NCBI GenBank assembly: GCA_025141835.1
Contig: CP081102.1
Location: 2,976,001 to 3,040,000, forward strand
Source of the DNA: Rhodobacteraceae bacterium M385
GTDB lineage: Bacteria > Pseudomonadota > Alphaproteobacteria > Rhodobacterales > Rhodobacteraceae
Direction of reading: 5' to 3'
Length of the DNA stretch: 64,000 nucleotides
A program made the position numbers and the translations under genes. Below, piece by piece: positions 49,957 through 58,229 of this stretch (the stretch's first letter is position 1; the number at the start of each line of letters is the position of its first letter). The notes beneath the pieces were generated by a model. It was not told the DNA's origin and searched no databases. It was given only the letters and a program-made list of their open reading frames with translations.

Positions 49957-51867
49957 ATGACGACTTTCGCTGATCTCGATCTCAATACCAAAGTACAAAA
50001 AGCCATTGCGGAGGCGGGATACGAATCCCCCACCCCCATCCAAGCCGGCGCCATCCCGCCCGCGCTTTTGGGCCGCGACGTTCTGGGCATCGCCCAAACC
50101 GGCACCGGCAAAACAGCGTCTTTCACGCTGCCAATGATTACCATGCTGGCCCGTGGCCGCGCCCGTGCGCGCATGCCTCGGTCCTTGGTTCTTTGCCCCA
50201 CACGCGAACTTGCCGCTCAGGTGGCCGAAAACTTCGACATCTACGCCAAGCATGTGAAGCTAACCAAAGCGCTGCTGATCGGTGGCGTGTCGTTCAAGGA
50301 ACAAGAAGCCGCTATCGACAAAGGCGTGGACGTTCTGATCGCCACGCCCGGCCGCTTGCTGGACCATTTTGAACGCGGCAAACTGATTCTTAACGACGTG
50401 AAGGTCATGGTCGTTGATGAGGCGGACCGGATGCTCGACATGGGGTTCATTCCCGATATCGAAAAAATCTTCGGCCTCGTGCCATTTACACGTCAGACGC
50501 TGTTTTTCTCGGCCACTATGGCACCAGAGATTGAGCGGATCACCAACACGTTCCTGTCCAACCCCGAAAAGGTTGAGGTTGAGCGTCAATCAACGACCTC
50601 CGACACGATCGAGCAGCGGCTGATCGAATTCAAAGCGCCGCGCCGCGACGCGCAGGCCAAGATGAAGCGCGACATGCTGCGCGCCGCGATCACTGCCGAG
50701 GGCGAAGCGTTCCGCAACGCGATCATCTTCTGCAACCGGAAGGTGGACGTAGATATCGTCGCTAAGTCCCTGAAAAAGCACGGCCTCAACGCCGAGCCAA
50801 TCCACGGGGATCTTGACCAATCCCACAGAATGCGGACCCTTGCGGGCTTCCGCGATGGGACGATCACCTTCCTTGTCGCCTCCGATGTGGCGGCACGCGG
50901 GCTTGATATCCCGAACGTAAGTCACGTGTTTAACTATGACGTTCCAAGCCATGCCGAGGATTATGTGCACCGCATCGGCCGCACAGGTCGCGCCGGGAAA
51001 ACCGGTGTTGCGATCACGCTTTGTGTGCCCTCGGACGAGAAATACCTCGGGGCGATTGAAGGGCTGATTAAGCAACCAATCCCGCGCGCCGAGCCACCCA
51101 TGGCCGTTAATGCACCCGCCGCGCCAGCAGCCGCGACCGAGGATAAGCCACGCCGGAGCCGGCGTCGTCGTTCCGAAGAACCCAAGGCAGAGCAACCCAA
51201 AACCGAAGAGCCGAAAGTGGAGGCAACGCCCGAGGCCATTCCTGATCCACAGACTCAACAGCAGCCTCAGCAGCAGCAGCCTCGCCGCGAGCGTGGCGAA
51301 CGCGGTGGCCGGGGTCGCGGCGGTCGTGACCGCGGTGCTGATCGCGGTCCGCGCATCGTCGGCATGGGGGAATTCACCCCTGATTTCATCGGCTTGAGCT
51401 TTGATGAACGCCGTGGTGGCCCTGCCCGTGAAATGAACATGGAAGAGGACGAGGCCGCCGTTGTAGAAGCGCCTCAGGTCGAGGCAGAGCCTGCGGTTCA
51501 AGCCGAGGAGGCTCCCGCTGAAAAGCCCAAGCGCCGCCGTACCCGCAAGCCGAAGGCCGAGCCTGAGGCGACAGCCGACGCGCCGGAGGCGGCGGAGCCC
51601 GTAGCGGAGGCGCAAGCCGAAGCAACGCCGGAGGCGGAAGCCGCGCCAGAGGAAAAGCCCAAGCGTCGCCGTACCCGCAAGCCGAAGGCGGAAGCCACGC
51701 CGGAGGCAGAAGCAACCCCTGCCGAGGCCGCGCCTGAAGCCGAAGCGGTGGAAGAAAAGCCCAAGCGCCGCCGTGCGCCACGCAAGAAGAAGGTCGCAGA
51801 GGAAGCTCCGGTCGAGGCCGCTGACGCCCCGGCACCGGCAGCGGAAGACACCCCGGCACCGGAGTAA
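49957..51867 (+). CDS. DEAD-box RNA helicase, RhlE-like
   Basis: 636 residues. The helicase core (about 1-380) has all motifs: a Q-motif region YESPTPIQAGAIPPALLGRDVLGIAQTGTGKT, PTRELAAQ, GRLLDHFERG, VDEADRMLDMGF, FSATM, and HRIGRTGRAGK. It unwinds RNA during ribosome assembly, decay or cold adaptation. The C-terminal about 250 residues are low-complexity: an RGERGGRGRGGRDRG stretch, then Ala/Glu/Pro repeats with three EKPKRRR blocks (near 520, 565 and 605). A long leader (49781-49956) precedes the ATG at 49957, whose ribosome binding site is weak. A perfect 14-bp hairpin follows the gene. Confidence 0.95.
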   Translation: MTTFADLDLNTKVQKAIAEAGYESPTPIQAGAIPPALLGRDVLGIAQTGTGKTASFTLPMITMLARGRARARMPRSLVLCPTRELAAQVAENFDIYAKHVKLTKALLIGGVSFKEQEAAIDKGVDVLIATPGRLLDHFERGKLILNDVKVMVVDEADRMLDMGFIPDIEKIFGLVPFTRQTLFFSATMAPEIERITNTFLSNPEKVEVERQSTTSDTIEQRLIEFKAPRRDAQAKMKRDMLRAAITAEGEAFRNAIIFCNRKVDVDIVAKSLKKHGLNAEPIHGDLDQSHRMRTLAGFRDGTITFLVASDVAARGLDIPNVSHVFNYDVPSHAEDYVHRIGRTGRAGKTGVAITLCVPSDEKYLGAIEGLIKQPIPRAEPPMAVNAPAAPAAATEDKPRRSRRRRSEEPKAEQPKTEEPKVEATPEAIPDPQTQQQPQQQQPRRERGERGGRGRGGRDRGADRGPRIVGMGEFTPDFIGLSFDERRGGPAREMNMEEDEAAVVEAPQVEAEPAVQAEEAPAEKPKRRRTRKPKAEPEATADAPEAAEPVAEAQAEATPEAEAAPEEKPKRRRTRKPKAEATPEAEATPAEAAPEAEAVEEKPKRRRAPRKKKVAEEAPVEAADAPAPAAEDTPAPE

Positions 51868-51904
51868 CCCTTCAGGCCGGGGATTCCCCCTGCCCCAAAA
51901 CACC

Positions 51905-51943
51905 AAAACGCCGCGCGGAGCATTCAGCCCCGCGCGGCGTTTT
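51905..51943. terminator. bidirectional terminator between convergent genes
   Basis: AAAACGCCGCGCGG (51905-51918) pairs perfectly with CCGCGCGGCGTTTT (51930-51943) around 11 bases. The A and T runs at the outside make it an intrinsic terminator on both strands, serving the helicase and the RNase J gene. Confidence 0.93.
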
Positions 51944-51964
51944 CGTTTCAGGCAGTGGCGGAGT

Positions 51965-53641
51965 TTACTCAGCCATCAGACGGCTCACCAGCAGCGTAAC
52001 TTCTGGCTTTTTGCCAATTTCCTGCAAGCAAGTCTTCCGGGCAACGCGCTTCACCGCCTCTTCCAGCTTGTCGTCGTCGTCGATGATCTTCGCATCCAAA
52101 CGCGGCAGCAGACGCGAGATTTCGTCTTCGACCAGCTCTTGCAGATCGACGCCGGAAGACCCCTTTTCAGGCAAGCCCTTCAGGGAAACCCAAGCGTCTT
52201 CAAGCACTTCGTCGGTTTCGTCCACGATGAGGGAGACCACGACCATGCCGTTCAGCGCCATCTTCATCCGCTCGCGGATTACACCATCGTACTGGCCCAC
52301 AAAGGCATCGCCATCCAGGTAGGTACGGCCCACGTCCACGTGCTCGACCACGTCAGGCGCATTGCCCGACAGCTGCACCATCATCCCATTCGCCGCGACC
52401 ACGCCTGCCATGCCCTTGGACATCGCAAGACGCGCGTGTTCGCGAAGATGGCGGTATTCACCGTGGCAGGGCACCACGATCTGGGGTTTCAGAACTTCGT
52501 GCATCAGCTCGATATCGGGGCGGTTCGCGTGGCCCGAAACGTGGTAGAAGCCAGAGTTGTCATCGACAATCTCAACGCCAATTTCAGCCAGAGAATTCTG
52601 GATGTAGCCCACAGAAACCTCGTTTCCGGGGATCGTTTTGGACGAGAACAAGAAGGTATCACCTTCTTTCAGCTCGTGCCCCAGATACTTGCCCCGAGAG
52701 AGTGACGCCGATGCGGCACGACGTTCCCCCTGCGATCCGGTCACGATCAGCATCAGGCTTTCGCGTGGGATATCAAGGGCTTCTTCCGGCGACACGGTCG
52801 AGGGGAAATCCGTCAGAACGCCTGCTTCCTTGCCCGCTTTCACCATGCGCTGCATGGCACGACCCATCAGACAGATGGAACGGCCCGCCGCGATGCCCGC
52901 ATCGGCCAGCGTTTGCAAGCGCGCGATGTTGGAGGCGAAGGTCGTTGCGACAACCATGCCGCGTGCATTGGCCACCAATTCGGTGATCTGCGGCGGCAGC
53001 TCGGATTCCGAGCGGCCCGGATTGCGCGAAAACACATTTGTCGAATCGCAGACATAGGCCAACACGCCGTCTGACGCGATTTGGCGCCACATGTCTTCGT
53101 CAAATGCCTCGCCCACAACCGGAGTGCGGTCAATCTTGAAGTCACCCGAATGGATCACGCGGCCGGCTTTCGTATCAATCACAAGACCAGACGCCTCGGG
53201 GATCGAGTGCGAGACAGGCGCGAAAGACACCTTAAACGGCCCCAATTCCACAACCTCTGGATAGGCCTCAACCACACGCACCTGCGCCGGGTCATGGCCC
53301 GCTTCGTCCATCTTCCGCATCGCGTGGATGGCCGTGAACTTGCGGCAATAGACGGGCGCTTCCAGTCGTCCCCACAGGTGACCGATTGCCCCCACGTGGT
53401 CTTCATGGGCGTGGGTGATGAAAATCCCCTCGATCCGGTCCTTACGGTCTTCCAGCCATTCAACGTCGGGCAGGATCAGGTCCACGCCGGGCTGGCCATC
53501 CATGTCGGGGAAGGCAACGCCTGTATCCACAACGATCAACCGCTCCTGCCCTTCCGGCCCATAGCCGTAAACATAACAGTTCATCCCAATCTCCCCGGCG
53601 CCGCCGATGGGAAGGTAGATGAGGCGGTTGCGATCACTCAT
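51965..53641 (-). CDS. ribonuclease J
   Basis: 558 residues. A beta-CASP metallo-beta-lactamase with both endo- and 5'-exonuclease activity on mRNA and rRNA. The metal motif is IFITHAHEDHVGAIGHLW, with VIHSGDFKID as the next aspartate/histidine, VYVCDSTNVFSR-like (LAYVCDSTNVFSR), the beta-CASP GRAMQRMV and LIVTGSQGE, and the closing HVSGHANRPDIELMHEVLKP. It shares a 4-base overlap with coaX and is last in the nuo-birA-coaX run. It is encoded by a single gene in this window; RNase E is not seen here. Confidence 0.97.
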   Translation of the reverse strand: MSDRNRLIYLPIGGAGEIGMNCYVYGYGPEGQERLIVVDTGVAFPDMDGQPGVDLILPDVEWLEDRKDRIEGIFITHAHEDHVGAIGHLWGRLEAPVYCRKFTAIHAMRKMDEAGHDPAQVRVVEAYPEVVELGPFKVSFAPVSHSIPEASGLVIDTKAGRVIHSGDFKIDRTPVVGEAFDEDMWRQIASDGVLAYVCDSTNVFSRNPGRSESELPPQITELVANARGMVVATTFASNIARLQTLADAGIAAGRSICLMGRAMQRMVKAGKEAGVLTDFPSTVSPEEALDIPRESLMLIVTGSQGERRAASASLSRGKYLGHELKEGDTFLFSSKTIPGNEVSVGYIQNSLAEIGVEIVDDNSGFYHVSGHANRPDIELMHEVLKPQIVVPCHGEYRHLREHARLAMSKGMAGVVAANGMMVQLSGNAPDVVEHVDVGRTYLDGDAFVGQYDGVIRERMKMALNGMVVVSLIVDETDEVLEDAWVSLKGLPEKGSSGVDLQELVEDEISRLLPRLDAKIIDDDDKLEEAVKRVARKTCLQEIGKKPEVTLLVSRLMAE

Positions 53642-54429
53642 GTGGGGTTTTTATCCTTGTTGTATTTGTGGATGACGGTCAGCCCGTGCATCGTCAGATC
53701 ATCTTCGATTTGGTCAAATAGCACATCTCCGCTGGAGAACAACGGGGCGAGGCCCCCTGTGCCGATCACACGCATGTCACTGCCCCATGACGCTGCGTAT
53801 TCCGCGCGAATTCGGTCACAGATCCCGCGCACAAGACCGATGTAGCCCCAGAACACGCCCGATTGCATACAGGCCACCGTATTGGTGCCGATCACCACGG
53901 GCGGCTTGGTCACGTCGATATGGGGAAGCGCGGCGGCTGCTTGGTGAAGCGCCTCCAGCGACAGGTTTACGCCGGGCGCAATGACGCCGCCAATATAAGC
54001 GCCATCCGTGGCCACAACGTCGAAGGTGGTGGCTGTGCCGAAATCGACCACGATCAGGTCGCCCCCGTGTCGGTCATAGGCGCCAGCGGTGTTCACCAAG
54101 CGGTCTGGCCCCACGATCGTGCCATCATCCACGCGCGATTCTGCGGGAAGCAGGCATTCCGGTTTCCCCACGACTAACGGACGGGTGCCGAAGTAACGGT
54201 CGCACAGCACGCGCAGGTTGAACACGACGCGCGGCACCGTAGACGAGATGATGCATTCGGACACGTCCACAGCTAGCTTTTCGTGGTCCATCAAGGTTGA
54301 AAACCAGACGAAATATTGATCCGCCGTGCGAGTATGTTCCGTGGCCGTGCGGAAGGTGGCGATGAATTTTGCGCCGTCCCAAACGCTGAAGACGGTGTTG
54401 GTGTTGCCGCAGTCGATACACAGGAGCAT
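53638..54429 (-). CDS. coaX: type III pantothenate kinase
   Basis: 263 residues. CoaX phosphorylates pantothenate, the first step of coenzyme A synthesis, with ATP and a monovalent cation. The nucleotide motifs are IDCGNTNTVFSVWDG and the metal/ATP part in GPDRLVNTAGAYDRHGGDLIVVDFGTATTFDVV, with DGAYIGGVIAPGVNLS. GGAGG precedes the ATG at 54429. Its 3' end overlaps the RNase J gene by 4 bases, and it follows birA by 12 bases. Confidence 0.96.
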   Translation of the reverse strand: MLLCIDCGNTNTVFSVWDGAKFIATFRTATEHTRTADQYFVWFSTLMDHEKLAVDVSECIISSTVPRVVFNLRVLCDRYFGTRPLVVGKPECLLPAESRVDDGTIVGPDRLVNTAGAYDRHGGDLIVVDFGTATTFDVVATDGAYIGGVIAPGVNLSLEALHQAAAALPHIDVTKPPVVIGTNTVACMQSGVFWGYIGLVRGICDRIRAEYAASWGSDMRVIGTGGLAPLFSSGDVLFDQIEDDLTMHGLTVIHKYNKDKNPT

Positions 54430-54441
54430 GGATGCCTCCGT

Positions 54442-55182
54442 TCAAAAATAGATATCAGCCGCCGAGATAGCCCGAGGGCCCTTGGCGGTCTCTAGGATCA
54501 GATTGCCTGTCTCGTCCACGTCACGGAACGTCCCGGTGATTTCTTCATTGGGCAAGCGTGCAGTGATGACCTCTCCCAACCGGGCAGCATGGGATAGCCA
54601 CTCGGTCCGTGTGGGGCCAAAACCATAGGTCGACAGGCTGTGTTCGCGCTTGGCGTAGGCCGGGGCCAGCGCATCAAGCAGTGCTTCTGGCGTGACATCT
54701 TGCGGAAGGGCCACGGGGCGCAGCGCGCCGGGCTCTACCTGCCCCGGATCAGGTGCTTCGGCCAGGTTGACGCCGATCCCGATAATCAGATGCGATACGC
54801 CGCCCCGTCCATCGCCAAGACTTTCAAGCAGAATACCCGCCAGCTTGCCGCCGTTATACAAAACGTCATTGGGCCATTTCAGCGATAATGCCTCTGACGG
54901 GCAGCCAACGGCGATGAGCGCTTCGCGAAGAGCCGTTGCCGCCGCGAAAGAGCGTAACGCAATTTCCGCCACAGGGCCGGTTGGTTGCATGATCAAGGAC
55001 GCGGCGAAGTTGCCTTCGGGCATCGTCCACGCCCGGCCCCGTCGGCCCACGGCTGCGGTCTGGCGCAGGGCCAAGACCCATTCCGGCCCACTGATGAAGG
55101 GGGCGGAACGGGCAGCTTCTTTCATGGTACTGTCTGTCGACAACACCATACGGCGGCCCACGCCTTGGGGCCAATCCATCAT
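54442..55182 (-). CDS. birA: biotin-[acetyl-CoA-carboxylase] ligase
   Basis: 246 residues. The short form without the DNA-binding domain of E. coli BirA, so it attaches biotin to carboxylases but is unlikely to act as a repressor. Motifs: LSTDSTMKEAARSA, GRRGRAWTMPEGNFAASLIM for the ATP/biotin loop, and LKWPNDVLYNGGKLAGILLE. It starts with two ATGs directly after the nuoN stop (TAA-ATG-ATG), so translation is coupled to nuoN. Confidence 0.95.
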   Translation of the reverse strand: MMDWPQGVGRRMVLSTDSTMKEAARSAPFISGPEWVLALRQTAAVGRRGRAWTMPEGNFAASLIMQPTGPVAEIALRSFAAATALREALIAVGCPSEALSLKWPNDVLYNGGKLAGILLESLGDGRGGVSHLIIGIGVNLAEAPDPGQVEPGALRPVALPQDVTPEALLDALAPAYAKREHSLSTYGFGPTRTEWLSHAARLGEVITARLPNEEITGTFRDVDETGNLILETAKGPRAISAADIYF

Positions 55183-56631
55183 TTAACGGGTAAGCATCGC
55201 GGCGGCAGTTTCTGCCGGGGCCTCGATCCCAAAAAGGTTCACGCCGGGAATCCAGCCCAAACCGATGATTGCAGCCATGCCGATCAGGCCGATATAGGGA
55301 ACCAGCCCCATCTTGCCGTCCAAGCCCTCACGCTCTTCCCCGAAATACATCAGGTAGACGATGCGGATGTAGTAGAACGCGCCGATGACCGAGGCGATGA
55401 CGCCTGCAACCGCCAACCAGACGAGGCCAGATTCAACGGCCGCGACCAGCACGGCGTATTTACCGAAGAAGCCAAGCAGAGGCGGAACACCGGCCAGCGA
55501 GAACATTAGGACAAGAATCGCCAGCGCTTTGGTCGGCTCTTTGCTGGCATAGCCCGACAAGGACGAGATTTCTGTGACATGGCGGCCATCACGCTCCATC
55601 GACAGGATGAAGGCGAATGTTCCGATGTTCATCGCCACATAGATCGCCATATAGATCAACATCGCCTCAACACCCTGTGCGGTGCCCGCCGACAGGCCCA
55701 TGAGCGCGAAACCCATGTGCGAGATCGAGGAATAGGCCATCAGGCGTTTGATATCCGTCTGCCCAATAGCGGCAATCGCGCCAAGGAACATGGAGATCAC
55801 AGCAAGGAAGGCCACGATCTGCTGCCAATCGCCAATCACGCCGCCGAAGGCATCGTGCACAACGCGGGCGAACAGCGCCATGGCAGCAACTTTCGGCGCG
55901 GTGGCGAACAAGGCGGTGATCGGTGTGGGAGAGCCCTCGTACACATCTGGTGTCCACATGTGGAACGGCGCAGCGGATACTTTGAACGCAAGGCCCGCAG
56001 TGATGAAGACAAGGCCGAACAGCAGGCCAAGGGGCATGTCGCCGCCCTGTGCCGCTTCGATGATACCGGCGAATTGCGTGGTGCCCGCGAAGCCATAGGC
56101 CAGCGAGGAACCGTAAAGCAGAAGGCCAGAGGACAAAGCGCCAAGGACGAAGTATTTCAGGCCCGCTTCCGTGGACCGGACCGAATCGCGACGCATCGCG
56201 GCCACGACGTAAAGCGCCAAGGATTGCAGCTCTAGCCCCATGTAAAGCGCGATCAAATCTCCGGCGGAGACCATGATCATCATGCCCACAACTGCCAAAA
56301 CGATCAGCATCGGGAATTCGAACCGTAGCAGGTCTGCCTTGGCCATGAACTCTTGGCTGATCGCCAGAATCGCGGCGGCTGACAACAGAATCGCGACCTT
56401 GGCAAAGCGAGAGAACGCATCATCCACAAACATGCCGTTGAAGGCCTCGTGAGCGCCCGACCCAGTGACGCCGATGTAGAAGGCCATCACGACAAACAGC
56501 GCCGCCGTGGCCCAACACATGACCGAGGCCAGCGCATCTTTGGTGGTGTAGACAGCGCCCAAAAGCCCCGCCATCGCGAACAGCGACAGGACAATCTCGG
56601 GCGTCAGAATGGCAAGATCAGCGGAGATCAT
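55183..56631 (-). CDS. nuoN: NADH-quinone oxidoreductase subunit N
   Basis: 482 residues. One of the three antiporter-like membrane subunits of Complex I, with about 14 helices. Signatures are LAILTPEIVLSLFAM, then RDSVRSTEAGLKYFVLGALSSGLLLYGSSLAYG, FKVSAAPFHMWTPDVYEGSPTPITALFATAPKVAA with the key lysine and proline, and LMAYSSISHMGFALMGL. The stop is directly followed by the birA start. It is the last nuo gene of this run. Confidence 0.98.
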   Translation of the reverse strand: MISADLAILTPEIVLSLFAMAGLLGAVYTTKDALASVMCWATAALFVVMAFYIGVTGSGAHEAFNGMFVDDAFSRFAKVAILLSAAAILAISQEFMAKADLLRFEFPMLIVLAVVGMMIMVSAGDLIALYMGLELQSLALYVVAAMRRDSVRSTEAGLKYFVLGALSSGLLLYGSSLAYGFAGTTQFAGIIEAAQGGDMPLGLLFGLVFITAGLAFKVSAAPFHMWTPDVYEGSPTPITALFATAPKVAAMALFARVVHDAFGGVIGDWQQIVAFLAVISMFLGAIAAIGQTDIKRLMAYSSISHMGFALMGLSAGTAQGVEAMLIYMAIYVAMNIGTFAFILSMERDGRHVTEISSLSGYASKEPTKALAILVLMFSLAGVPPLLGFFGKYAVLVAAVESGLVWLAVAGVIASVIGAFYYIRIVYLMYFGEEREGLDGKMGLVPYIGLIGMAAIIGLGWIPGVNLFGIEAPAETAAAMLTR

Positions 56632-56678
56632 AGCGGTTCGTCCTTAGTCAGTGCGTTCAATGGCGAAATCGAACGGCT

Positions 56679-58223
56679 TCAGTGGCTGGCGGCGACGGCA
56701 GTGTGGGGCTCGAATGCCGCCACGGCCACGTCGTAGTTTTCAACAAGGGCGGCAACCGAGGGGCCGATCACATCGGTCACAAGGCTGGGGTAAACGCCCA
56801 AAAGGATCGTCATGATGATAAGCGGCGCAAAGATCGCCTTCTCTCTCGTCGTCATGTCGGTGATGGATTTGAGGCTTTCCTTGATCAGGTCGCCAAAGAC
56901 CACACGGCGGTACAGCCACAAGGCGTAGGAGGCCGACAGAATGACGCCGGTACAGGCCAGCAGGCCGACCCATGTGTTGACTTGGAAGACGCCGATCAGT
57001 GTCAGGAATTCACCTACGAAGCCCGACGTACCGGGCAGGCCCACGTTGGCCATGGTGAACAGCATGAACACCGCCGCATATGCTGGCATCCGCACCACAA
57101 GGCCACCGTAGGCGTCAATGTCACGGGTGTGCATCCGGTCGTAAATCACGCCAACGCAAAGGAACAACGCGCCCGAGATAAACCCATGAGAGATCATCTG
57201 GAAGATCGCCCCATCGACGCCGTTCTGATTGGCCGCGAAGATACCCATGGTGACAAAGCCCATATGCGCAACCGACGAATAGGCGATCAGCTTTTTCATG
57301 TCCTCTTGGACCATCGCCACCAGCGAGGTGTAGATAATCGCAATGACCGACAGCCACAGGATCAGCGGTGCCAGAAGGTCAGAGGCGACAGGGAACATCG
57401 GCAGCGAGAAGCGCAGGAAGCCGTAGCCGCCCATCTTCAGCAAGATCGCCGCAAGGACCACGGAACCCGCTGTGGGGGCCTGGACGTGCGCGTCTGGCAA
57501 CCAGGTGTGAACCGGCCACATGGGCATTTTCACCGCGAAGCTGGCGAAGAAGGCGAGGAACAGCATTGTCTGGAGGCCACCGACAACAGTGAAGCCCATG
57601 ACACTAAAGGTTTCCGTGCCGAAGGTGTGGTTCAACAGCGTGGGGATATCTGTCGTGCCTGCGTCCACATACATCGCCACCATGGCGACCAGCATCAGGA
57701 CCGAGCCGAGGAAGGTGTAGAGGAAGAACTTGAAGGACGCGTAGATCCGGTTCGCCCCACCCCAGATGCCGATGATCAGGAACATCGGAATCAGGCCCGC
57801 CTCGAAGAACAGGTAGAACAGTACCATGTCGAGGGCCACGAAGACGCCGATCATCAGCGTCTCGAGGATCAACAGCGCGATCATGTATTCTTTCACGCGG
57901 TGCGTGACGCCCCAACATGCGGCGATGGTAATCGGCATAAGGAACGTTGTCAGCAGCACGAAGAGGATCGAGATGCCGTCCACGCCGACCTTGTAAGTCA
58001 TGCCGAACATCCACTCCCGCTCTTCCACCAGTTGGAAGCCGGTGTTGGCGGTGTCGAACTGCACCAGAAGGAAGATGGACACGAGGAACGTCGCCGCCGT
58101 GGCCGCAAACGCCAGACGTTTGGCATTAAATTGCGCCGCTTCATCATCGCCGCGCAGGAAAACAGCCATGATGACCGCTGCCACCAGCGGCAGGAATGTG
58201 ACGATGGAGATCAGGTTATCCAT
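56679..58223 (-). CDS. nuoM: NADH-quinone oxidoreductase subunit M
   Basis: 514 residues. The second antiporter-like subunit of Complex I. Typical parts are LILETLMIGVFVALDMVLFYLFFEAGLIPMFLIIGIWGG with the functionally key glutamate in FFEAG, AVKMPMWPVHTWLPDAHVQAPTAGSVVLAAILLKMGGYG and LIAYSSVAHMGFVTMGIF. AAGG precedes the start. 47 bases separate it from nuoN and 6 bases from nuoL. Confidence 0.98.
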   Translation of the reverse strand: MDNLISIVTFLPLVAAVIMAVFLRGDDEAAQFNAKRLAFAATAATFLVSIFLLVQFDTANTGFQLVEEREWMFGMTYKVGVDGISILFVLLTTFLMPITIAACWGVTHRVKEYMIALLILETLMIGVFVALDMVLFYLFFEAGLIPMFLIIGIWGGANRIYASFKFFLYTFLGSVLMLVAMVAMYVDAGTTDIPTLLNHTFGTETFSVMGFTVVGGLQTMLFLAFFASFAVKMPMWPVHTWLPDAHVQAPTAGSVVLAAILLKMGGYGFLRFSLPMFPVASDLLAPLILWLSVIAIIYTSLVAMVQEDMKKLIAYSSVAHMGFVTMGIFAANQNGVDGAIFQMISHGFISGALFLCVGVIYDRMHTRDIDAYGGLVVRMPAYAAVFMLFTMANVGLPGTSGFVGEFLTLIGVFQVNTWVGLLACTGVILSASYALWLYRRVVFGDLIKESLKSITDMTTREKAIFAPLIIMTILLGVYPSLVTDVIGPSVAALVENYDVAVAAFEPHTAVAASH

Positions 58224-58229
58224 GATGCC

